Made by a program: the position numbers and the translations under genes. Below the pieces are notes generated by a model. That model made no database searches and was not told the DNA's origin. It saw only the letters and a list, made by a program, of their open reading frames with translations. From positions 372,001 to 436,000 of the forward strand of contig JAYKXP010000029.1 of the NCBI GenBank assembly GCA_037176845.1: DNA of 64,000 nucleotides, written 5' to 3'. The DNA comes from Paramarasmius palmivorus (lineage: Eukaryota; Basidiomycota; Agaricomycetes; Agaricales; Marasmiaceae). This document shows positions 51,631 through 62,361 of the stretch, one piece after another (position 1 is the stretch's first letter; every line of letters begins with the position of its first letter).

Positions 51631-52810
51631 TTACATCCTGTTACAGGCGAGGAGCTTGAGCGTCTTCTCATCCTCGGGATATCTTCGTGGTGGCGATATG
51701 GCTTGCAAATAGACCAACGGTGCCAGGTTCTCTGTCCCTTTGTGGGATAATGGTAAGGACGCCCGCCTTGGGTAAAGTTCTGGGAAGTGGTCACCCAAGT
51801 CACGTATTGGGCTGCCAGGTAAACTCGACCCATACGATGGCCGGGATGTCTGCATGTTCCATTGCGGTCGCTTTTCAAATAGCGGCGAGCTCGACACGGA
51901 ACTTTCAGATCCGGGTGGAGATAAGGATGCTGCTGTCGAATGTTTTGGGTTATAGGGTATATATTCGATGCGCTGTGGAATGCCTTGTTCTGAACTGGAG
52001 CTATGTTCAGGCTTTCCCTTCGCGGATCTTGCGCTCTTATACCGGCCATGAGGGACAGAAAGAGACACAAGTTTTTGCAAGTCATCTACGCACTGCAGGC
52101 GCTCGAGGGATTCCTCTGTAAAATAAGCAACTAGACGGTACGGGATGAGATACAGCTGGGGCATGCGAGGGAACGGAAATGACTCACTGAGGTGCCATTT
52201 TCGCTGTCCTCTTGGGGTATCGACGAATACGGTATATGTTTGCTTTATTAATATTGATTTTGTAGAATCCCGCCTAGGCCCCATTCTATGGTGCAGGGTC
52301 AATAAGTCGCTCGGCGAACAAGGGAAGATCTATACAGGTTATAGGCAGCATCTGAATAGAGGCTGTGATGATCCTGCTTTTCATGGTAAAATAAAAACCC
52401 CTGTAACGCGTCTCAGTATGTATGTTGACGATTTGATGGCTCGCAATGTTACCTCTCTAACTCTTGATGGACCCCATCGAATACCTGAAAGTGAATAAGC
52501 ATCATGGCGCAGCGCCGATTTTTGTTGCACGAACCATCAGTCCAGCGCTCGATTCCAACCTAGCCAGCGTGAGAGCACTATCAGTTGAGCCTCAGCCACA
52601 CTGGTGGTTGTGGGTACTCACTCCTGTTAACTCTGCATGCGGCCCTCGTTCTTCCCAAACATATACTGACCCAGGAGTGATTAAAGAACGCTCCTCCGAG
52701 TCTAATCGTCTGGTGACCATGGGTAAAATGTTCAAGAACACGGCGTGGAAAATAATCCTTGCATCTGAAGGAGACCTTATCCGAAGATTAGTACACGTAG
52801 CCCGTTGCAT
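51631..52810 (-). CDS. WOPR-domain (Gti1/Pac2 family) transcriptional regulator
   Basis: Exons 52622-52810, 52535-52559, 52453-52484, 52336-52400, 52188-52285, 51631-52130; 302 residues. All six exons keep phase, and each splice restores a family motif. The first WOPR half reads SPSDARIIFHAVFLNILPMV, TRRLDSEERSLITPGSVYVW, ERWTDGIRWGPSRVREGFLF; the second half reads LIKQTYTVFVDTPRGQRKWH then LIAYFTEESLERL and VPHGRYKSARSAKG. WOPR proteins (Wor1, Ryp1, Sge1, Gti1, Pac2) are DNA-binding master regulators of morphology and development. The C-terminal 130 residues are Ser/Pro-rich. A TATA box lies 76 bp upstream. The small exons (25 and 32 nt) make automatic prediction likely to fail here. Confidence 0.9.
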
Positions 52811-52885
52811 AGATGTGAGAAAGTAGATGAGGGGACGGAAGATAGGAAGGGACAAGGGAATCGGGGGCTTGAAGGGCCGGGAGTG

Positions 52886-52891
52886 TTTATA
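52886..52891 (-). promoter_or_regulatory. TATA box of the WOPR gene
   Basis: TATAAA on the minus strand (context CTATAAACAC), 76 bp upstream of ATG 52810, followed by a pyrimidine-rich leader. Confidence 0.5.
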
Positions 52892-55800
52892 GAAAACTGC
52901 TCGTCAAGACCTCCTTTATGAAGCTAGGCCACCTCCCACTGAAATAGCACACCTGACTTGACGTATTCACGATTTTACGGCACCGAGTTGTAAGGATCGA
53001 TTCCATATGAAGTTTGTGGATAGAGTTTTAGGGACTGTTCGTTATCTGTGAGAGACAGGTAGATCTGACAATTTAATTAAGGCGCTATACCGGAAAGGTG
53101 CACCGGTCTTGAATGATTGGTCGAACGTACATATGTGTCAAGTATGGGGAGGTCAACGACAGCCAGAATATGGTGATCGATTGAAAATAAAGGGACCGAG
53201 GATACAGCGAAATCGTGACAGTGTTAGATGTCGAAGTCGCGCCCATAGAAAGCCGTTGCATGATTAGACCCGATTGTGACAAGGAAGCGACGGTTGATAG
53301 TGGGATCCAAACGCCAACATATCACGTAGTGGGTGATGATGTTGTACAAATGCACCCATCAACGCCACTCATGCAGTATCCAGATAGCTGCCGCTTGCCT
53401 AACACATTTGGCAACCCGCAAGACACAGGAATCAGGAATCCTGGTGTACCATTTGATGCCCGTCTCTCGGTGCGTAGGAACGATGAGCAAGCCGAGTATG
53501 ACATGAAAGGTTAAAACCATTCCAACAATCACCTCCAATCGCTTGTTGAGCCGAACCAGCGCCAAAATCTTTCCACAGCCGACGTTCGAAGGACCTAAGC
53601 CGCGGTGACGCAGTGGTACGATTCAGCTAGGTTCTTGCTAGGTTCCCTTGATTTCCTTGTAGGAAAGTTGCCTACTTGAGAATCGAGACACGATAGATCG
53701 AGCATATGGCGAAGACAGCAGTACATTTGGTTAACTGCATGAACATCCCGACGTGCACGGCGACAAACCCACTTTGGGCCCGAAAGGGCCGTTGAAACGA
53801 GCATTCCATCGTCGGGGAAATAAGAGGAGTCGGTAATCAACCCAAAAACGGCGAAATAAATGAAAGCGAAATGATGATTCCATTTGGTGGGATACGGTCC
53901 CTCGACGATGTGTTTTTAGAAAACAATTCTCGATACCAACTTCAATTTCCCTGGGTGCTGTGGCAACGATGACATATGATGGTGGTGTCTAGCCACGCAA
54001 TCCGATGACCGCCGCTTGCTGAAGTGCTTTCCTTGGGGTTAGACTGTACTTGGCTCTTCAGCGATGATGGAGTTTAGCCCATGGCCACGGCAGAATGTCT
54101 ATCAAGGAATGCTGAAAGCCTGAAAGCTTACATTGATATCAGAACTTCCTTGGCGGTCCTAGAGCGGTATCTCCAATCTAAAAATGCGTGAATGGCAGTG
54201 GCAGTTCGACTCGGAGATAGCAGTTTTTAACATGTCCTTGCCTAGTATTTGATGAGTGAAGTCTAAACACTCGTAGGAAAAGCTTAGCCCAATAATGAAT
54301 AATGAATGATAGTAGCGATTGCTTCCGCAGTGGGGAAATCTTTCTTGAGACATGGAAGAGAGGAAGTTGAAAATCGGCCCGGACAATAGCGGCTGATTCC
54401 GAATTTCGTGTCATCCGAATCACGTGCAATGACTCGGAAAGTTACCCTTTCAACGTTTAAACTTTTCCTCCGCTACTAGACCTTCTCCGCCTATGGTACA
54501 ACCTACTCAGTCACAGTCCAGGTTGAAGAACTCTCTACGCTAGTCTAGATAAGCCAAAAACGAATGGAACGGGCGTCACACGGGTGCCTCCAGAATAGCC
54601 GGTTCAATCGGGGTGCCAGCAGCCTGGTCCATCTTTCAATCATCCGCCACCGCTTCGTATCATACAGGCAAGCGTCACCCTAAACGTCTCACCTTCTCAG
54701 AATTTCTCAGGATGACTCTGTGTGCTTAAGCGGAAATCAGGATCACCAAGGACAGTACCTTCCCACATCTTCCATAGGCTCAATGAAACCACATCTAGCA
54801 GGAGTATGCACCCATATCTCGGCTCTTGCACCGAGCTAGCCTGGCGGAACGATATGAATATATGGATGATTTAATCCTCTTTTGTGCGCAATATCGTAAC
54901 CAGAGTTACGTCGCTGAAAGCAACCGGCCAAAAAGAGCAAAATGCAATGGCGACGAGGGTCAAACATGAAGATCTTCAACTTGTTCATCAGACTACGCCT
55001 ATCTCCCACAGACGCACTATCTAACATGTTCTATTCAAAGCTCCGTTCCAAGGTAGTCTACGGAAAGAATCTCGGATCAGGTGTGCCACCCATCTGATCT
55101 TCGAGACCTGTGACTGGGTCTTGACAAGTTTTCAGGAATTCACAATCGGCAGTGAAGGTTGTACGGTCGGCAAGAACGAATACGACAAAACACCAGGCAG
55201 GTGACCGTCGTACTGCGCTGCCACGCACGCCCTCAGCCCTGGCGTGGTCGATATTGCGCTTCAACTGGTAACGTTACTCGTTGCTAAATGCGAGTCCGAT
55301 GTCGGTCTGACTTCCTCGCGTGCCTTGGGAGAGAGAAATCTACCTCTCTATCTGGGAGACAGGATCAATGATTCCGTATGAATTCCGCCAGGAACGTCAT
55401 CTTGATACCACCACTAGTACTTGTAAGTTAGTCCGTTCATTCCTTGTACGACCGTGGATGATTACAGCTTGCACTTAAGGTCCTTCTTCGCATATTCCGC
55501 TCTTGTTCTGGCTCACAGAAATTTCTACCCGCTATGAACGGCCTTTTAGATCGTGCTCATTCTTGACGCCATAAGGGTGCCACAAATCTTGGTTAGTTTT
55601 CCCCGCAAGATCTACTACTAAACTATTCTTGAACAAAGAAGCTTTTAGGTGATAATAAACCCCTAGTGAATCTGAGTCTGTTCGGTGCTTTTAACTCACC
55701 TATACGTGAAGGTTCGTCTTCACTCGTAATTGGAACTACGGCCCGGAATTCTGACTACTCAGATCTAGAATCGAGTTAACGGCGGTACTGTGGCAAATCT

Positions 55801-56300
55801 AGGCAGCTTGCTCTTTAGCATAGGCAGGAGTGTTGGTTTGCTCCACCGACGACGGGAAGAATCGAAGCCAACAAGGTTTCGCAGCGTGTGGAAAAGGAAC
55901 GATAATGCAACATGGCATAGCCTGCGGGGCGATCCCCAGAGGGTGGTATGTGCAATTTGAACATTGATGTACATTCCACTGACTTAGGACTACGTCCAGG
56001 TCCATAAAGAGACTCACGCGGCGTCAATTTCTTCGCACAACAAAGAGTGGCAACGTGCGAGTGAATACGGTCCGGCTGCTTCGAAAGTGACAGGGAACGC
56101 TGGCAGTCGCGCCCATTAAATCGCATTGAATCATTGAATCGTTACGATACGTACAATGACGAGTAAGTATTACTGATTGATACAATTCAGTGGTATGTTT
56201 ATCTAGTGTTCTACAGCTGATGGTCCCAGGAAGATCTACACACACGATTAAGACGCAAGTGTTCGAAGGGGTGACAGGTAAAGGTAAACTGGCATCATGA
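52892..56300. other. Intergenic, 3.4 kb, no gene supported
   Basis: The longest frames are about 100 codons, overlap on opposite strands and show no signature or splice continuation. No repeats obvious by eye. WOPR genes in other fungi often have long upstream control regions, so part of this could be regulatory; that is inference. Confidence 0.5.
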
Positions 56301-57207
56301 TTACTTCCGACCTCCGCGTCTCTTCCCACCACCGTTTATGATAGCACCCGCCTCCCTTATTTGTTGCTGTAGTTCTCCGCTTGCAGCCTTCTCGCGAAAG
56401 ACCTCCGTGGTACCAATAGGTTTTCCGCCGATAAGAAGGATCGGTAATTCTGCAGAAGATGTGAGGCGATACAACAAGGGTGTCAACACCTCGGAATCGT
56501 CGCGCATATCGACGTCGATGATGGTAGGAGGAGGTTGCAAGTGTAGAGAAGTCAGATACTTCTTGATTTCACGCGACGAGGCAGAGTAGTACTAGGGGCA
56601 GGTCAGCGTTATGTCAGAGGTGGGACAGGTGGATGATATGCACCTTCGACCAGAGCATCACAGGGTTGTTGGCCCAGACATCACTAACCATTTCCTCGAC
56701 CGCTTCTGACCCATGCGCAGTTCTGGTATCAAAATCGAGCACGAGTTGAGGGTCAATACTTGACGAAGGGTCGACGAAGGATGGTATAACGTTATGGGGT
56801 AAGCTGGTGAGGAAACCAGTGACCGCAGCCAACTCCTGTCGTGGGGTAAATGACAACTGGTGGTGGCCTTCAGTTGCCTTTTGATATTTCTCCAGCGCTT
56901 CCGCCGCTAACCGGGAGTTCAGCATGTTATCCAACGCCAGAGAGATCTGCTTTGACGCGGTAGAATCTGTTTGACCGGCTGCAAAAGACGATACGAGTGC
57001 TGGGTGATGAATGACGAATACGATCGTGGATAAGATGGCAAGAAAAAGAATGGCGAGTAGAGATGCACGCTGACGGAGCCTTCTGATCGTTTTTCCTGCC
57101 AGTATCCCTGTCCATGAGGTTGGAGAGACCGCGACTGTGTCAGTCTTGTATTGAGGAAGGGACTCGTACTGCAATGAAGTGCGGCTTGAGATGCGAGCGA
57201 GAGGCAT
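56301..57207 (-). CDS. Membrane-anchored glutaredoxin-like protein lacking the active-site cysteine
   Basis: Exons 56644-57207 and 56301-56591, phase 0; 284 residues from ATG 57207 (the frame is open further up but only from TTG). A basic N-terminus and one helix at about 49-66 (SLLAILFLAILSTIVFVI) suggest a type II membrane protein of the secretory pathway, like yeast Grx6/Grx7. The glutaredoxin fold starts at NPVMLWSK and continues across the splice as YYSASSREIKKYL; the position where CPxC or CPxS should be reads YSASS. The cis-proline segment ELPILLIGGKPIGTTEVF is kept. It ends in a basic GGGKRRGGRK tail. Redox catalysis is therefore unlikely; it may bind or scaffold instead. Confidence 0.8.
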
Positions 57208-57822
57208 GGCTGGTCGACGGTAAGGGGCTAGTGTAAAATCAAGAGAGCGCAAGAATCCAAAGGAACGAAGAAGGGTTACAGAGTTATAAAGGAACGTGGT
57301 GGTAAGCGTAAAAGGAGACTTTTAGATCGCGCCTTCGCCACCCGCGGAACCTTCGCAACACGTGCAAATAATCGTCTTCTTCTTCTTAAACCCTGTTTCA
57401 CCCGCTCTCGCTCCTCTTACATCAGAGCCTGTAGTGTTCGGCTCGAAGCTCGCCTTTGAGGCTCATTTCATAGACCTGGTTTGACTGTCACCTCTTGTAT
57501 GCTCATCGACTTAAATTCATAGTCCAAAGGATGGTCTATATCTGCTTACTGAAATTATTCCTTTGGCTCTACCTTACTCGTACAAGATCGCGATGGGTCG
57601 GTTGAAGGTAATAAACGATCTTGTGTCTGGGTCCTCGGAGTTGAACAAAAATGCATCCGCTCTGTTGTCTAGACCTAAACTATGCGTCTTTAACGCACGA
57701 GACAATGCAGTAACAAGAAATGCAGCAGGACGTAGATATTCGTGATATATAGTACAGAAAATGTAGTGCATGAAGAAGGAAAGAAAGCTTCGGGCATCGT
57801 AAGGATCAACATTGTAGCGCAT
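57208..57822. other. Intergenic, no gene seen
   Basis: Upstream of the glutaredoxin-like gene and downstream of the TMEM163-like gene. Nothing recognisable. Confidence 0.5.
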
Positions 57823-59029
57823 CTAGCAATGAGAACAACAGCTTGGTTTCGTATTTAAATTTTCGGCTTTCATATCTTCGGTATTCGTTGGTGGCGGTGG
57901 CGAGGTGGGTCTAGACTCAACCTCAACCGGCGGTTCATTCGGCTGCTTTTAGTTTATAGTATCAACAAAGCATTCTCAAACCGTGGGTGAGTCTAAAGTT
58001 CGTACCTTCTGGCCTGGGGTTCCAGGCCGCCCCGCAACATACTCGTGGGTGCAACATTTGTTTCCGTCTGAACTAACAGGCACACAGCAGGTCTACGGTA
58101 GTGTCAATACAAGGATTGCCAGAGGTAAAAGTAAGGCACGTACCTCGGATGAATCAGTGGGCGTAGGGCATTTGCATTCGTCTGCAAGTCTACACTCCTC
58201 AGATGCAAGGCAGCACCCACACAAATCTTTGTAACGCTCTTCTATCTCCACCTTTCCGGCCTCCGAATCGCCGGCTTCCTTTGAGTGACAATGATTACAG
58301 CAACCACCATCGAACTCAGGACTCGTGGCCCATCGCCACATCTTCCATCCTTCCCAACCAAACAACAAACCCAACACCACCGACGTAGCACTATCAACCC
58401 ACCAGCCACCTCGCCACACTTTGAATATCAAGGCACCGAGAAACAAGACGACTGTCATTTGAATGCAGGAAAGGGAGCATTGAGTTTCTCCTTGCATGGT
58501 ACTACTGTTGAGTGCACGAGCCAGATAACGTTTAGGTATCCATATTGCGACCATCAAAAGTAGAGCAGATGCCGATATGATTAACGACGCATTGGATGTG
58601 GTAGGCTCGTCATGTGTCACCAAGCCGAATATCGCAGTTCCTTCCGTAGCGAGACACAGGGCGATAAGGAGGTATGCGATACCAATGGTAGCTGTCTTCT
58701 CGAATCTGCGTTTCCAAGTCGTAGTCAGATCCATTACCAACCGAGAAGAAGACAACGACTATTTGAAGGATATCAAATACTTACCGGAGTTCTCGAGGAG
58801 TCAGAACAACCTGTTTCTCCTCTCCAGGGGGCGCAACATTCCTGAAGCGCCAGCAGACGATGACAGCCGAGATGACCTCTATACCTGACTGTATACCGAA
58901 GAAGACCAAAGAACGGGATGAAGATTCTGCGCCAAGACCAATTGAGACGGCACCTTCAGCTGCACAATACACTATGCTGATGACGCTGATGGCCAGCGCA
59001 TACTGCTGGAGTCTTCGGTAGGTTGGCAT
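57823..59029 (-). CDS. TMEM163/CDF-like membrane protein with cysteine-rich tail
   Basis: Exons 58785-59029, 58144-58705, 58006-58092, 57823-57945; 338 residues; phases 2, 0 and 0 fit. About six transmembrane helices can be seen (ISVISIVYCAAEGAVSIGLG, FGIQSGIEVISAVIVCW, TIGIAYLLIALCLATEG, LIISASALLLMVAIWI, MTVVLFLGALIFKVW, VDSATSVVLGLLFGW), with acidic and Ser residues in the first two as in TMEM163 and cation diffusion facilitators, which move Zn2+ or similar ions. After the last helix the tail is full of paired cysteines: GGCCNHCHSKE, DLCGCCLASEECRLADECKC, TCCVPVSSDGNKCCTH and a final PSCCSHC. This looks like a metal-binding tail. Transport direction and metal are unknown. Confidence 0.75.
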
Positions 59030-59892
59030 GATGAATGGGAGAAATCAAATGCGCCAAGAGCTATGGCTCGTCCAAGAGGCCAAGTTGCAACGTGCTATGC
59101 AGCTGGGAGTGAGCGCGTAGCGCAAGGGAAGCGTGGGCCCTTTTGTTGACTGGAAAGAACCGAAGGCTCCGAATTACTGCAAACATGCACTTTATGTAAG
59201 AAACACGTTCCCGATAATGGAACTGTGTCTACAGCATCGAGCTCGAAGAAGCAATAGACGCATGAGTCGCATAGAGTCGGGCAAGATAGAAGGCGGATTT
59301 CCCGAGATGAAACCGGTATGGATTGGCTGCTATTTTTAGTGAGTGAAAGTTTGTGATCTCCGCGTGTGATGTGGCCTGGAGACTTGCTAAGAAAGGGAAA
59401 AAACGGGATGGAAATAATGGAAAAAGAGGAAAAAGAGGTAAAAGGGCTCTCCGGTGATGAAGGCTAGGACAGCAACGAGTACGATGCACGTGTTGGAAAT
59501 ATATTATCTATATCCTATCTATCTCTTTTAACCACCAGCATCGAGGGCCTGTACTGATAGGTCTACCTCAGAACCCTTCATAATGGCACCGAACATCACA
59601 GTACAACCATTTGCACGTAGGAAGATTAGTATTGGTTCAACTTCCAGAGTCGAAAGCGGTGACTGGCCAAGGCCTGATTCAATAAACCAATGAAGACTGC
59701 GCCTCGAATTATTGTAGAATTCAGGTGAGTAATTAGCACGGTTCAAGCCAGTCGGATGAGAAAAAAATGTCTGACCATCTTTCTCAGAGTTCTCAAAGGT
59801 GGCCCTCAAATCTCAGGATATTCGTTGACAATGACGCCATGAGATCCTCTGACTTGCACCTACCTCTCACACCAATACCATCATCAAGTCCC
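59030..59892. other. Divergent intergenic region, no gene called
   Basis: Lies between the divergent TMEM163-like and NmrA-like genes. A minus-strand frame at 59528-59809 (ending FGAIMKGSEVDLSVQALDAGG) looks mildly protein-like but begins at TTG and has no partner exon that I could find. Confidence 0.45.
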
Positions 59893-60711
59893 ATGGCTCG
59901 GATTCTACTCCTAGGCGGGCACGGAAAAGTTGCCCTTCGTATCACAAAACTCCTTGCCGAACAGAATCATCATGTCGTATCCGTCGTCCGGAATGCAGAG
60001 CACATCGCAGACATCCGTGCTCTAGCACCGACACACAATATTAAGCTCGTCGAACCAGTAGTGGCATCTATCGAGGATGCAGATGATGAAGTCGCTGCAC
60101 GGATGATGGTAGATATTGATTGGGTTGTCTGGTCGGCTGGTGAGTCGCCTGCCGCTATGGGCACATCATGCTCTGATCCACTTCGTTCACTGTAACAGGA
60201 GCGGGTGGTAAAGGTGGACCCGAACGTACCAAAGCCGTGGATGAAGTCGCTGCCAAACGGTTCATCAAGGCGGCCCTCGAAGCACCCTCTGTGACCAAGT
60301 TCCTCATCGTTTCCACCAGTAGTGCCCACCGAGAGCCGGCATCGTGGTGGAATGGCGATGATATTGCAACGTTCAAGCAGTCGTGGAGCAACATAGGAGT
60401 CTACTGCCAATGCAGACTCAACACTGACGAGTATCTGTACGAGGAGAATCGGAAAACGAAGAAATCCGGATTGGCAGGACATATACGTACGCCCAGGCCG
60501 TTTAATCGACGATCCTGGAACAGGGAAGGTCGACTTGGGGAAGGCTAGGAAGGCTGGGAGTGTGATGAGGGACGACGTAGCGGCCACAGCGGTGGAGCTT
60601 TTGAAGAGGAACGATGTTGGTGGTCTTTGGCTTGATCTCCTTGGTGGTGACGAACCAATCGAGGCAGCAGTTGAAAGGGTTGCCGCACAACAGATAACCG
60701 CAAAGGAATAG
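59893..60711 (+). pseudogene. NmrA-like NAD(P)-binding oxidoreductase with a one-base frameshift
   Basis: join(59893..60139, 60199..60711), intron 59 bp, phase 1. The N-terminus MARILLLGGHGKVALRITKL is a Rossmann GxxGxxA loop, as in atypical SDR/NmrA-like proteins; VDWVVWSAGAGGKGG-like and KFLIVSTSSAHRE segments follow. After DEYLYEENRK the expected continuation (PDWQDIYVRPGRLIDDPGTG, DLGKARKAGSVMRDDVAATA and onward to TAG 60711) lies in another frame; one base too many in the A-run at 60453-60456 explains it. As given, the frame ends at 60548 and loses about 80 residues. This could be a homopolymer sequencing error or a real null allele. Family members typically act as NAD(P)-dependent reductases or redox sensors. 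Confidence 0.78.
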
Positions 60712-60805
60712 AAGTTCTTGCCCCACCGCATGTCAGCAAATGCACCCTGTATTCCCAATAAAACAAGTAAGGCTACAATTCTATATCAGATACGAACTAT
60801 CTAGT

Positions 60806-62361
60806 TCAAGGCTTCATATCGTCGTTACCACTAGGTTCAGACTATTCAATGTGAAAGGTTGAGACAAGACGAAAGTAGGAAAATTGCAAGACTCACGCTC
60901 ATCTCTTCCAGAGGCACCATGCGTTCCCCAACAGTGTGTCTAGAGTACTGGATCCTACTCGCGATACCCCCATCCGATCTACTGCTGCTCTCGGTATCCT
61001 CAGAGGTGTTGTTTTGTTGCTTGCTCAGCATAGAGGCGAACCTAAGGTCGGAAGAGACGTTGTTGATAACAGATGGATTCAGCTTCGACTCATCCCTGCT
61101 CCCAGTGATGCGTATCCGACTGTTTAGGATGACCATCAATGTGTTGGCGTAGACCTTTGCTAAACACCTAGACGGTAACGTGTGGAACGGATACTTCTGA
61201 ACTCCGATAAACAGGATGCAGTCGATGATGGCAACCGCAGCTTGTAATTGGATTGCGTTCAATACTTGAACGTGGTCAATTTTGGGATGCTTCTCACCTG
61301 TTGCCGTACCTGTTTCAATCACAAGACGTATTAAGCGTTTGACGAGGAGGTTCGTTGATTTCATGCCGGTTTTGGCCCTCATGAGCTGGGTTGATGTTGA
61401 AAGCCTGAATGGAAGACAAATCGAAGGATGCTTACATAGATGGTCATGACAACTGCGATAATGGTGTCGCATAATGCGGAGCCAGCTATCGTTACTTTTT
61501 GTCAGTAGACACGGAGAGTCGCCTGTTCTTCCACGCACCGAGCCAAACCTGCGAATCGTGTAAGTGGATGTCACAAGATCGCTTTCATGACTATCTTACC
61601 GTGCACTGGATGAAAGAGAGACGTTGTAGCGTGGAAAGATTATTGATCTTGAACACAAGGACGCCTTCCACTATTGAAGCGATCAACTGGGTCGAAGCGA
61701 TCTACAAATAGGTAGTGATTTAGATACGCCGACCAACAAAGGTCCATAAGGATTTACCGTGACAATGACTCCAACCAATATCTTCGAACGGGAAAGAACA
61801 TTGATCTGATAGGCGTAGAAACACTGGACTATGAAACTAACTAGTTCTGGTCAACGAACACCGAGTGCGAATACAATTGAGAGGCTGACTTACCCATGCC
61901 AGTGAGGATAGGCACGCTAAACCCAGATAGATGAGCCTTTTTGAAGTTGGCCAAATCCCCAAAGCCGTATCCAAAGACCTGGAAAGCGTCACGGAAGAAT
62001 ATGACAGTCTGTAGGGTGTCAAGGAAGAAGACGGCATAGACCATCGCCTTGACGAAAGTCTTGTCTTTTGGAAATGATAGGTAGTACAGATCTGGAAGAG
62101 GGTAAGCTTCCGGACCATCGCACGAAGCAATACGTGCTCACAGACTTGAAGGATTTGCACGCCATAGAGGATTTGTCCGAGCATAAAAGTTACGATCTGA
62201 TATGAAGATTTCAAGTCAGTGATAATAGGGATGCGGCTAATAGCTGGAGTCATTACTATTGGACCTGTGCTATAAAGAGATGAGCGTTTACTGGGAACAG
62301 GTATTGAACACAGAGCTTACATGTAGGAAATATCATGCGGAATTCCCGGTACTGGAGACAT
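60806..62361 (-). CDS. Seven-helix membrane protein, DUF6534 family
   Basis: Eleven exons on the minus strand: 62321-62361, 62257-62269, 62142-62196, 61894-62091, 61758-61840, 61600-61701, 61539-61548, 61436-61485, 61298-61385, 60897-61240, 60806-60841; 339 residues. All phases match, including exons of only 13 and 10 nt. Segments follow the basidiomycete DUF6534 pattern: MLGQILYGVQILQVYLYYLS, AMVYAVFFLDTLQTVIFF, VSFIVQCFYAYQINVLSRSK, QLIASIVEGVLVFK, a GSALCDTIIAVVMTIYLMRA strand-helix, KSTNLLVKRLIRLVIETGTA, AVAIIDCILFIGVQKYPF and VYANTLMVILNSR. The tail is Ser/Asn-rich. The family is expanded in mushrooms; function unknown. It converges on the NmrA-like gene, 95 bp apart. Confidence 0.85.

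Noticed and set aside
53215..53514. 99-codon plus-strand frame in the long spacer upstream of the WOPR gene.
   Set aside because: No signature, no splice partners and an antisense frame of similar length; chance is sufficient.
53600..53640. GCGGTGACGCAGTGGTACGATTC, reminiscent of a tRNA start.
   Set aside because: No matching acceptor stem, anticodon loop or T-arm could be found downstream.
59528..59809. Minus-strand frame of 93 codons with a protein-like end.
   Set aside because: It starts at TTG, has no upstream exon with a good splice site and no recognisable family.
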